64,000 nt of DNA from positions 9,545,031-9,609,030 of the forward strand of contig CM055311.2 of NCBI GenBank assembly GCA_029255685.2, in the 5' to 3' direction. How positions within the stretch are numbered: the stretch's first letter is position 1; each line of letters opens with the position of its first letter. The notes under the pieces are model-generated. The model was not told the origin of the DNA and did no database searches. It was given only the letters and a program-made list of their open reading frames with translations. This DNA is from Silene conica. Taxonomy: Eukaryota > Streptophyta > Magnoliopsida > Caryophyllales > Caryophyllaceae. A program made the translations under genes and the position numbers. Below, in pieces: positions 1 to 10,635 of the stretch.

Positions 1-705
1 ATAGGTCATAGATATACAAAGATCAGAACCCATATGAATGATTTACCCAATTCAATTATCTATCGAAAACGCAGGAAAACCATGGAGAAAAGGAAACGTG
101 TTGACTTACCTACTTCCGATCAGTTTCGACCACCCTAAGGCTGCCCTAAGGCCACCGTGAAAGTCTCCTACGAACTCCTTGCTATGACGGCTGTAGTATG
201 GGTGTGATTGTATGAGGTATGGGATACTAGGTTTAGGTTTTTCTGACTTGTGAAAGTCACGGCTGTATGAGGTATTATGAAATATAGAGGAAAAACGTGA
301 GTTATGGGCTAAGGATTATGCACACAATTCGAGGCCCATATAAGCATTCCATGGTCTCGAGTTCGAATCCCCTTGTCAACACAACCCTAGCTTGGTTTAA
401 AACCCTTAGCATAAAACTATTCGAAGGCTCATAAGCTTATTTAACGAATAACCCGTCACAATATATATAAATTAAATAATAATACGGGTTATTACAGTCT
501 TCCCCCCTTAAAATGAACTTCGTCCCGAAGTTCAACCACACTCAGGTGATATCCAAACCTACTCATGCGAACTTGGAACACAGACATTAACAAAACATTA
601 ACCAAAACATTAACTTGGAACATGAATGCCTTGAATATAAATGCCCAGGAAATATCAACACGCTAATATAATAAATAATATTAAGGTGAAATACGGAGTA
701 TTACA
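1..705 (-). repeat. gypsy-type LTR, left copy (partial) of element G1
   Basis: These 705 bases recur at 11374-12078 with no net indel and only about three substitutions, so they are the two LTR copies of one recent insertion. The plus-strand right edge ends in GTATTACA, so on the minus strand the LTR begins TGTAATACTCC, the usual start of Tekay/Del-like gypsy LTRs. The purine-rich stretch just outside (706-722, read on minus) fits a polypurine tract, which makes this the 3' LTR. The rest of the copy lies left of the window. Lineage is inferred from end motifs only. At a typical plant LTR rate (about 1.3e-8 per site per year) the divergence suggests well under half a million years. Confidence 0.8.
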
Positions 706-992
706 GTCTTCCCTCCTTAGAATGAACTTCGTCCTGAAGTTCACCACCCCATAACGGTAAAGAAACACTTATCAAGCATGAACAACCACAAGTGACGCTT
801 AAGAAACGCGAGATGTTACATTCTATCCCCCTTAAGTAAACTTTGTCCCCAAAGTTTAACACACACTATAACACATGATACTTCAACAATCACGATATGG
901 TGCATAACATACGCATCAGGGTGATCAAAAATATTCAATTAGTCACGACATATCAGTTAGTCATGTCATAACAACTAGCCATATCATAAATC
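706..992 (-). mobile_element. G1 internal 3' region with repeated polypurine-tract modules
   Basis: Short noncoding internal part of gypsy-type element G1 between its left LTR and the copia A1 insertion. Read on the minus strand it holds an aGGAGGGAAGAC-type polypurine tract directly before the LTR start at 705, and another tract plus a pseudo-LTR start (TGTAACATC) at about 820-834. Similar modules sit inside the LTR at 496-512 and beyond the copia insertion at 8685-8705. No coding sequence is seen. Together with about 8679-8960 the whole internal region of G1 is only some 0.6 kb, so G1 has no gag or pol and would need enzymes in trans. Confidence 0.6.
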
Positions 993-1935
993 TGTGGGGA
1001 ATAAAGCATGTATTCACCCTAAACTTGCAGGATAATAATGAAAAATACAGTTGTGTTAATAGTCATATGATTAAAAAGGATAAGAAAAAGAATTCAACCT
1101 TTGGTCCTTTGTGCTTATGGCCTAAGAACAGGAATTAAAGTAAATTCCCTCCTATAACTTGCACCCAAGACTTAGTTTGAGACGAGGCCGCGTGTGCTAG
1201 AAATCCTCTCCAATTGCCTTGCAATATTGGGAGAGCTATTGAGTTTTAGATGTGAGATCTGAGGTTTTGGGAAAAGAATGTCTCAAAACCCTAATTTTTA
1301 CCTTGAGATAATTTAACAGTGCACCAAGAGTAGTTGATATAAGGAGAAGGACTCTCCTTATATACTACACATGGCCGGCCGAAATTGGACATAGGGTAGG
1401 AGTGGGCTTTCCACTCTTACCTTATTCCAATGCGTGATTCGACCCATTTAGCTTTAAGTTGTTCGCGGTATTTTTAATTATAAATCGTAACATGTTATCA
1501 GATATTAATAACGGTCTGATAAAATACGATATTGTATAATTACCCAAATTAATATAACTGTTTATATTAATAATTTACGAATTAATCATGTAATCCGTAT
1601 TAGCTAAAATTATTTAATCCGTATTAAATAATAATCTCAACATCTTATTGACTAATTTAATAGTCAATACCTCTGACTAACTGTTTAGTCATATCCGGCA
1701 AAATGTGACTGTATTTTCATACCTTCACATCTCTCAAACGTGTCCTATAGGTGTGACGTATAGGGACCAGTTGACCACCGCCATCCGTATGACAATAACG
1801 TCAAACTTATCTAGCAAGCCAACCGTTATTGATAAACGTGGATCAACTGGTAATAATACAGAAGTATGCCCTTGTGATCCTTAAAGAGATTTAATAAGTC
1901 ATTGTACTTAATTGTCAAGGACACCAGCCCCAACA
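993..1935 (-). repeat. LTR of copia A1 (3' LTR)
   Basis: A 943-bp LTR. On the minus strand it runs from TGTTGGGGCTGG to TTCCCCACA, just after the purine-rich AAGTGGGAGAT at 1936-1946, a good polypurine tract. A TATA-like box (TATATAAGG on minus) lies at 1357-1365 and marks the probable promoter. The U3 part (about 1741-1860) has the nested inverted-repeat block shared with the other copia families here. It is closely related to the LTR of copia A2 at 56656-57688. Confidence 0.88.
1357..1365 (-). promoter_or_regulatory. TATA box of copia A1 LTR
   Basis: On the minus strand the sequence reads TATATAAGG inside the LTR, where the U3/R boundary is expected. The downstream transcript start is inferred, not visible. 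Confidence 0.5.
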
Positions 1936-2798
1936 ATCTCCCACTTGTCTGTACAAGGGTATGTTCAATGACGTTATCACACTACATGTGGAGGACACAA
2001 TCTCCAACAAACTCCCACTTGTCCGTACAAGTGTAGGTGCGATAACCGAATCTCATATCCTTTTAAAATTTCTCCCACTCAATGTAAGACAATTTGCAAA
2101 TCCGCATTCGCAAAGGTCGTATCTCACAAGCGATCTGTATCAAGAGTGGTTTCCCCGACTAGAGAGTAACTTAACTGATAAAACGAATCTGTATTCGAGC
2201 ATGGCCATGCATTTCAGTTACTACTCCTCGAGTGGCCCTGAGAAATGATAAAATCCTGATAAGGGTTTGGATATTTCCCTCAACTCGAATCCTGCCGATA
2301 TCGCCCAGCATGAAATAACCCAGAAAAAAATCCTCTTGGCCCCTGTTACGGTGACCGTGGGAAAGAAACCAAAGTTACCCAAAATCTGTCTTAATCTCAA
2401 GAAACAGTTGAAAGTCAAAAGACTCGACTCTAAGGAACACTATGGAGGTCCTATCCACGACCTGGCACCCAATGTTATAAAACATTTAGGACTCCATAAC
2501 GATGTCACGGGGTGTCCTACGAGATATCCGTATAACTCGCCTTTGTGATTGGTCAGTCATCCACGTGACTTATGGCTCGTTGAACCCACCATCAACCAAC
2601 GTCACAAAATGATTACCTGAGTTATCAGCTCAAGTGGGTAATCAAGGACCAAAATGATGTAATGTTAATCAGTTCACTTTGTGGTGTTCAAAATTGGCGT
2701 ACAATTCCACATGAGAAACAAAACATTTTATATCATAACAATAAGGTTGAATAGAGTACACGAGAAAATGAATTATTACATGAATTCATAAAAGAGTA

Positions 2799-5700
2799 CT
2801 ACAACTTAGGAACACATCCAATTCCCATGGAATGAATGTGCCCTTCATGCTTATCACGTGGTAATGCTTTTGTGAGAGGATCAGCTATGTTGTCATCCGT
2901 AGCGATCTTTTCAATAAAGATCTCCTTTTGCTCCACGTAATCTCTGATTAGATGAGCTTTCCGTTGTACATGCCTAGCCTTGCTGCTAGACTTATGCTCC
3001 TTAGCTTGGAAGATGGCACCGCTATTGTCACAATAGACGGTGATTGGGTCATTCGAACTAGGCAATACTGATAGTCCTTGTAAGAATTGACGCATCCATA
3101 TTGCTTCCTTAGCTGCTTCTGAGGCGGCATAGTACTCGGACTCAGTCGTAGAATCTGCTGTAACACTCTGTTTAGAACTTTTCCAGTTGACAGCAGCGCC
3201 ATTAAGAGTAAAGACAAATCCAGACTGAGATTTCGAGTCATCTCGATCTGTTTGGAAGCTAGCATCTGCGTAACCCGTGGCGCAGAGCGTTGAGTCGCCT
3301 CCATAAGTCAATCCCCAATCTTTAGTCCTCCCTAGGTACTTAAGAATGTTTTTCACGGCCATCCAGTGTGGTTCACCTGGATGAGCTTGGAATCGACTGG
3401 TCATACTCAATGCATATGCAACGTCTGGACGTGTGCATATCATGGCATACATGATCGATCCTATTGCCGAGGCATAAGGAATCCGACTCATGCGCTCTTT
3501 CTCTTCCACTGACTTAGCTTCTTGAGTCTTGCTCAAGTGAAGCCCAGGAGTCATGGGAAGGAACCCCTTCTTGGAGTTCGTCATGCTGAATCTCTCCAGA
3601 ATCTTCTCTATATAAGACTCCTGACTGAGAGACAACATCCGTCGTGATCTATCCCTGTAGATACGGATGCCCAAAATTTTTGTGCCTCTCCCAGATCTTT
3701 CATCTGGAAATGGTTTTTCAACCATGCTTTAACCGAAGATAAGAGAGGTATGTCATTCCCAATCAAGAGTATGTCATCGACATACAGTACTAGGAATACA
3801 ATCTTACTCCCACTCGACTTGATATAGAGACATGGTTCCTCGACTGATCGAATGAACCCATTCTCTTTTATCACTTGGTCGAAGCGATGATTCCAACTCC
3901 GCGATGCTTGCTTAAGTCCATAGATGGAACGCTTAAGCTTGCAAACTTTCTTAGGATGTGCTGGATCGATAAAACCCTCGGGTTGTACCATGTACAACTC
4001 TTCCTCCAAATAACCGTTTAAGAAGGCGGTTTTAACGTCCATTTGCCATATTTCATAGTCATGAAATGCGGCGATCGCTAAGATAATCCGAATGGAACGT
4101 AGCATGACTACGGGTGCAAAGATCTCATCGTAGTGCAAGCCTGGCACTTGGGTGAAACCTTTAGCAACTAGTCTAGCCTTATGGATATCTTGTTGTCCTT
4201 CCACGACATGCTTTATCTTGTAAAGCCATTTGCATTGAATGGGACGTACCTTTGCAGGTAGGTCCACAAGATCCCACACGTTGTTCTCATACATGGAGTC
4301 CATCTCGGATTGCATGGCTTCTAGCCATAGCTTTGAGTCAGAACTGGTCATGGCACCTTTATAGGTTGTGGGTTCATTACCCTCTAGGAGTAAGACGTCA
4401 TCTGTATCGTGTTCCTCGACCATACCAATGTATCTGTCCGGTGGAATAGAGACTCTTCCTGACCTCCTAGGTTCCTCAGGGATATCTACCGCAGCCTCGG
4501 TTGAAGGTACTGTTTCCTCCAATGGTTGCTCGGTAGTTGGTTCTTGAACCTCCCATAACTCGAAGGTTCTATTACTCGACTTGTTCTCGAGAAATTCTTT
4601 CTCTAAGAACGTCGCACTAGCCGCAACAAAAACACGTTGTTCGGTAGGCGAGTAGAAGTAATGACCAAACGTTCCCTTTGGATAGCCTATAAAGTATGTC
4701 TTGACCGATCGCGGGCCGAGCTTATCCTCGTGTCTCCACTTGACATAAGCCTCGCAGCCCCAAACCCGAATAAAGGACAAGTTAGGGACCGTTCCCTTCC
4801 ATAATTCGTATGGAGTCTTGTCAACAGCTTTAGACGGACTTCGGTTAAGTATTAGAGCGGCCGACAAAAGAGCATAGCCCCACAATGAATCAGGCACAAC
4901 GGTGTGACTCATCATGGATCGAACCATATCAAGTAAAGTTCGATTTCTCCGTTCGGACACACCATTTAATTGTGGTGTTCCAGGTGGAGTCAACTGTAGC
5001 ACGATCCCACAGTCTTTTAGGTGTTGATCAAACTCGCGTGAAAGATACTCACCACCACGATCCGAGCGTAGTGCTTTAATCTTTCTACCCAGCTGGTTCT
5101 GTACCCGATTCTGGTATTCTTTGAACTTGTCAAAGGATTCACTTTTATGTTTCATCAAGTAGACATAGCCATATCTACTCAAATCATCCGTGAAAGTGAT
5201 GAAATACCTATAGCCTTCTCGTGCGTTGATCGACATAGGGCCACATACGTCTGTATGTATGAGTCCTAATAGGTCGGCAGCGCGCATTCCAACACCTTTG
5301 AAGGAAATACGAGTCATTTTGCCGATGAGACATGATTCACACCTGCCATATGATTCGAAGTCAAAGGGCCAAATAGCTCCATTCTGTATGAGCTGTTTTA
5401 CGCGTTTCTCATTTATGTGTCCCATACGACAATGCCATAGGTAAGTTTGATCTTTGTCACCTACCTTTAATCTTTTATTATTCACATGTAATATCTCGGT
5501 AGTTTGATCTAAAACATAAATTCCATTCATGGAAACTGCCTTGCCATAAATCATATTGTGTAAGGAGAAAATACAGCTATTATTCTCTATTACAAATGAA
5601 AAGCCAAGTTTGTCAAGTGCAGAAACTGAAATAATGTTTTTGGATAAACTAGGAACATAATAACAGTTATATAAAAATAACTCGAATCCACTTGGAAGCT

Positions 5701-6829
5701 GGATCACGTATGTTCCCTTCGAGACTGCAGCAACGCGTGCTCCATTCCCGACACGCAGGTCCACCTCACCCTTGATTAGGGGTTCTTGGTTTCGGAGGCC
5801 CTGCACATGATTACATAGATGAGAACCACAACCAGTATTAAGTACCCAAGTTCCGCAACTTGCGTGGTTAATCTCAATCATGTGAATAAAAGAAGAAGAA
5901 GACATACCAACAGGAGTAACACGGCCTGCCTTAATGTCCTCGCGATACACGGGGCATGAGCGCCTCCAATGCCCAGTCTTGTGGCAATGGTGACATTCCA
6001 TGCTTGTATCCTTGCTCTTTGTCTTGCCTTGTGAGTTGCTCGACTCACCAGGCCCACTCTTAGCAAATCCTGGTTTCTTGAACCTGGGCCTACCTACCGC
6101 TAGGTCGCCCTGAGCTTTAGCCTTCCCTTTACCTTTTCCCTTACTTGAGATCATGAGAACATCCTGCTTTAGACTCCCACTCAACTTTAGATCCTTCTCA
6201 GTCTGTACGAGAAGGGAGTGGAGCTCATGGGGAGTCTTCTTCATGTCGTTCATGTAGTAGTTGGCCCTAAAGAGGGCGAACCCATCATGAAGCGAATGAA
6301 GCATGCGATCAACGATGATGTTCTCACTGATCTTGCAGTTTAGGGTCTCCAGTTTCTCGATATTCTCAATCATGTTGAGAATATGTGGGCTAACAGCTTG
6401 GCCCTTCTGGAGTTTCGCCTCAAAGAAGCGATAGGTATGCTCATAAGAAACGATTCTCGGAGCCTTGGAGAATTCGTTAGTGAGCGTGGTGAAAATCTTG
6501 TTTGCACCATGGGTTATGAAGCGTCTTTGCAAATTGGATTCCATTGCATAGATGAGTACGTTCTTTATCGCACCTGCTTCCATGACGAAGTCGCTATGAG
6601 CGCGAACTTCGTTGGCTCTAGCTCCAGTTCCTGGGTGTGCCAGAATGGGCTCAGTTAAATACTTAAGCTTTCCGTCAGCAATGGCAGCATTCCGTAGTGC
6701 TGCCTCCCAGTCGGAGAAGTTTGACCCATCATTCCTCAGTCTAGTTGACTGATTCATGGAGTCCATGAAGGCCTTTAGCCAGGATTCACGTGCTAGCTTG
6801 GCACTTGGCATTGGGTCTTCACCAGCCAT
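2799..6829 (-). pseudogene. copia A1 gag-pol polyprotein, nearly whole
   Basis: Polyprotein of an Angela/BARE-type retrotransposon, starting at the ATG for MAGEDPMPSAKL. Domains in order: a GAG region of about 270 residues; a CCHC zinc knuckle (CHHCHKTGHWRRSC); an aspartic protease region; integrase with its HHCC part (HCRMGHIN, CESCLIGK) and a D-D-E core (HTDVCGP, PGTPQLNGVSERR); reverse transcriptase (KARLVAKGFTQ, LYVDDILLIG); and RNase H (TESEYYAASEAAKEAIWM, KHIDxRxH-like end). Total size fits a complete copia polyprotein of about 1,300 residues. About one break is present, so it is listed as a fossil, but it is the best preserved coding region in the window. Copia A2 has the same gene in worse condition. 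Confidence 0.9.
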
Positions 6830-8524
6830 TTTAGTTTTACAGCAGTTTTAATGAACGTGTTCTACACTGAAAGAAGATAAAACAAAACCATATAAGCAAC
6901 TTATTGTTGTGATTTAAGTCTATATTAAATTGAATTTAAACTCGTAGACTCATGCATTTATATAATTGATCTCCCTCAAGAATTATATAAACGATCCCAA
7001 GACTCAATTTCCGTATATTGATAAGCCCACAGTTTGGCTAATTCCAATCGTTGGAACTCTTGGTCGATAGATTTCCGTAAATCCTATCTATTAGTCCATC
7101 TCAGTCACTGGAATATTATCGAGTGACCATGATGTTGAGATAAAATAAATCATCTGTTCCCACTTACCCGACGTAGAAGGGGTCATATTATGCCTACCGA
7201 CGAAGAAGGGATTCATGGGAGGCTGATTTATAAAGACTAATCTCAATTTTTGGTTATACGAGGAAGACCCCATCAACTTTTATTTATTCATATTAAGTGA
7301 ACTAATATCTAGCAAATGCGTGAATGAATTAAATAAAGTGATGGCTTTGCAATTGACATGTGACATCTGTATTGTCACAGAAAACTAACGCGTAACCTCT
7401 ACATGAGTCAGTTTTCAGGCATGATATAGGTGGTTTGGTTTTAGGCGGAATATGATGCAAGCTATTATCGATGAAAGCATAAAGATAAATGCAATAAACG
7501 TAAATAAAAGTCCTAGTGTGGCCTATCCTACCAAAATAAACATAAAACAACTTGGAATCCACCGTTGGACCCTAGAAGCTTGTCTTGATGTTCCATCTTG
7601 GTCCTTGCAGCGGGAGTGAGCATCTGGTCTCCGTCTTGTCTTTGGTCTTCACAAAATTACTAATTTAAATTACAAAAGTAATCCTAGATACATTCTAATT
7701 TAAATACAAAAGTAATTACATGGTAAAAACCCAAAACGGAGATTCAAGATCTCAAAATTACAAGCAAGATCGTGTCCCTTCATTACGGTGACACAATCTT
7801 CTAAGGCCACACTAAGTTACAACCGTTTGCAAAAATTAAATACGTTATTGAAAGCATTCAAGGCATTCACAAGACGATAAATAAAATGCATCAACTAAAA
7901 ACAATTTATACATGACATAATACTGTTATTATGATTAATAAATTTATACCAAACCACCTTTTAAGATTAAAATTAAGTGACTATACCGTTTTAATCACCA
8001 ATTTTAACAAACATATAATCCATTATTTTAAACTGTTTTAAAACAATATGTATCAAACGAGGGTGAACCGTTTCACTAAATAATATACTATTTCCGTATA
8101 CAGTATATTATTTTAAGCCATGTGAAAATAAAACATGTTATTTTCGGAAAATAAAAAAAAAAAACGAGTCTGTTACAGGGGGGAGGTCGACCGACCAGAA
8201 CTTGTGGTCGACCGACCTCCTGCCGAAAAACGGAAAATTTCTGCAACAGTAAGATCGGTCGACCGACCTATTAATTAGGTCGACCGACCAACAAGCAGTA
8301 AAAACGAATTTCAGAAAACGCAAAACGCTGCACCTTTTGAAATTAAAACAAGTTTTTACCTTTAAATTTTGATTAAAACAAGTAAATCAAAATTAACATC
8401 AACAAGGGTTCACATATTGTCAAGAATATCGATTAATTAACAATATGTAAACAGGAATCGAAAAACAAGATCGAAAGCTCACAAAGGAAACTGTTTTTAA
8501 AAAAAAAAAAAAAGATTTAATAAC
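6830..8524 (-). mobile_element. copia A1 leader (5' untranslated region)
   Basis: Noncoding leader of about 1.7 kb between gag and the 5' LTR. It is AT-rich and holds a cluster of four GGTCGGTCGACC palindromes (8181-8291) and an A-run near 8498. Copia A2 has a related leader at 62273-62691. No convincing open frame is present. Confidence 0.7.
8181..8291. repeat. cluster of four GGTCGGTCGACC palindromic motifs
   Basis: Four copies of GGTCGGTCGACC or its reverse complement GGTCGACCGACC lie within 110 bases of the copia A1 leader. They are arranged as two close pairs separated by about 45 bases. Each contains the self-complementary GGTCGACC core. The motifs are GC-rich islands in otherwise AT-rich leader DNA. 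Their function is unknown. Confidence 0.75.
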
Positions 8525-8673
8525 GTATGACAATAACGTCAAACTTATCTAGCAAGCCAACCGTTATTGATAAACGTGGATCAACTGGTAATAATACAGA
8601 AGTATGCCCTTGTGATCCTTAAAGAGATTTAATAAGTCATTGTACTTAATTGTCAAGGACACCAGCCCCAACA
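8525..8673 (-). repeat. LTR remnant of copia A1 (5' side)
   Basis: This stretch repeats the outer end of the A1 LTR at about 1787-1935 without visible differences and ends CCAACA before the TSD aaatc. It identifies the right boundary of the element. Confidence 0.85.
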
Positions 8674-10119
8674 AAATCATTAAGATTTTATAATCCTATC
8701 CTCCTTAAAACATGGTTACGTCCCCGTAACCTCATTACACAAATCCTAGCTCATAGCTCCGACTTACTCATTACGTTATCTCATACCATCTTACTTCAAG
8801 TAACCAAATATCGCACTCATCGTCGAATCTAAGACCAAAGACAAGGGGTGAGTGAACTGGCGGATAAACCGCTAAACAATACCTCTATCTCATATCGATT
8901 CCAAACCAAATAATATAACTCAAAAACCTTGGTCACTCTGGACCGTAAATATAACTCGGCACGCATGCCCCATAACTCATTGCTAGTAACCAATCTCAAA
9001 TAAATAGGACTGTTACCATCCCGGAATATCCGAGGTAGTGAATAACAAGGTAAACAAACCCAAAGTACTTTATATAAATACTGATTAAATTTAAACTTGG
9101 TGTTACAACAACTACGAGGTCCAACTTAATAAAATGAAAGTACAACTGACGATATCTAAATGTGATCTAACTCTAAGTAGGTCCATGCCAAGTCTCTCTC
9201 CATGCCCAAGCTCCTAATCTATCTGTCACTGACCTGAAAAATCTACTCCCCATTCCGGATCATCGTAGGTGTCACACGAATACACAGGGTCAACCGCGAG
9301 GTTGAGTAGGTAAAAACAGATAAGACATAATTAACAATAGAACAGTATCCTCCTCCACCTCCATATCATCAAATTAACCACCACACCTCCATCACACCAC
9401 ACCTCTATCACATCACACCACCATCACACCGCACCTCCCATGGCCATATCACAAGTCCCATATCACAAGACCCAATATCACAAGACCCATATCACAAGAC
9501 CCATTTCACACCTCCTGATCTCCACAGTGATCAATAATAATAATACGATCCACAGTCAGTAATAATCAATTATATCAAACTCGTAATAAGTATCACTTAC
9601 ACATTTCGTGTCATAACATGAATCATAATATATTTCCCCTACCTCAACTTGCAGAACGACAAATGAACAGCTGCCAGAATCATTCCACCACGAACTCAGT
9701 TCCTATAAACAGTACTTAATATCAATTTCTAACCAACCACCAAACACTACTAAATTTATTCGATCATGTTCCTAATTGATACACTTATCCCATATTGTAA
9801 GTATACATATCAACATACCCACATAGACACCAATTGTTATTAGCAACTTATTCATATCAAACACCATTAGTCAAATATAGATTTACTAATTATAGACTTA
9901 CTATATATATAAACTTACTAAACATGGCATACGATCAATTAATCAATTATTATAAGTCCATAACAACAATAATATAATTAATTAGTTGTCAACAAAATAT
10001 TCCTTAATAATATTAATAACCGTATATTACTAATAATACGATTAATAGCAATAATAACAACCCAACTAATAACATCATTATTAAAGTTAATAATGACAAT
10101 AACAATAACAATATAAACA

Positions 10120-10146
10120 ACAACCAACAACAACAACAACAACAAC

Positions 10147-10191
<45 letters not shown>

Positions 10192-10192
10192 C
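10120..10192. repeat. AAC/AAT trinucleotide microsatellite
   Basis: Run of AAC repeats passing into about 16 AAT repeats, directly before the 5'-truncated LINE at 10193. The same AAT unit follows the LINE poly-A, so the LINE probably landed in this tract. Confidence 0.9.
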
Positions 10193-10635
10193 CGAATGTG
10201 AGTTCTCCGTATCTGTCTGGTCTGATATAGCTAATTGGCTGAGTATTTTTACTCAACCTAAACCGAAGAAGATCATAAACTGGTTTGTACACCATAATCG
10301 AGGTCAAAGCTGGATTAAAAAGCAACGAAGGTGTGCTCTGTTCAGCACAATCTATCTTATATGGCGAGAAAGGAACAAAAGAATCTTTCAGAATGCTGAG
10401 TCCACTCCTTCAACTATTGTCTGGAAGATTAAATATTTAGTGTTTGTTCGTAGTAGCACTAATACAGAGGCTTTTGATAGCTTAGCTAGCTAGGACTTTT
10501 CTTTCTGTCTTTTTCTCGTTTTCTTTGGTTTGAGGGGACTACTCTGGTCTCCCTTGTAGATGGTCTAGGATCTGTAATACCCAATTATCATTTATATATT
10601 AGATCCTAATCTTTCTGCAAAAAAAATAATAATAA
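10193..10635 (+). mobile_element. 5'-truncated LINE, 3' end only
   Basis: Carries the last part of a plant L1-type ORF2, a 3' untranslated region ending TTCTGCAAAAAAAA, and AAT-type DNA on both sides as likely target-site repeat. The 3' end (TTAGATCCTAATCTTTCTGC) resembles the LINE tail at 19789-19940 on the other strand. It is a 5'-truncated copy, common for LINEs. Confidence 0.8.
10197..10493 (+). pseudogene. LINE ORF2 C-terminal fragment (after zf-RVT region)
   Basis: About 98 codons remain open up to a TAG at 10491-10493. They include the conserved plant-LINE C-terminal motif (STIYLIWRERNKRIFQ), which follows the zinc-binding zf-RVT domain in complete elements. Everything upstream (endonuclease, RT) is missing because the copy is 5' truncated, so it cannot make a working protein. 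It lies inside the right LTR of G1 and no host function is implied. Confidence 0.8.

Larger units (their letters stand above)
993..8673 (-). mobile_element. Ty1/copia element A1, Angela/BARE type, with TSD aaatc
   Basis: Minus-strand copia element in the internal region of G1. It starts TGTGGGG and ends CCAACA on the plus strand and is flanked by the 5-bp duplication aaatc (988-992 and 8674-8678). Parts in transcription order: LTR remnant (8525-8673), long leader (6830-8524), gag-pol (2799-6829), polypurine tract, LTR (993-1935). The 149 bases shared by the two ends look identical. Together with its nested position in the very young G1, this means A1 inserted very recently. The coding region is nearly whole with about one break. 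Integrase and RT wording (NGVSERRNRTLLDMV, WQMDVKTAFLNG, LYVDDILLIG) matches the Angela/BARE lineage. Confidence 0.92.

Noticed and set aside
1961-2548. Two plus-strand open frames of 95 and 93 aa
   Set aside because: They lie in the noncoding tail of copia A1 on the opposite strand, and the same region in A2 and B1 is not open.
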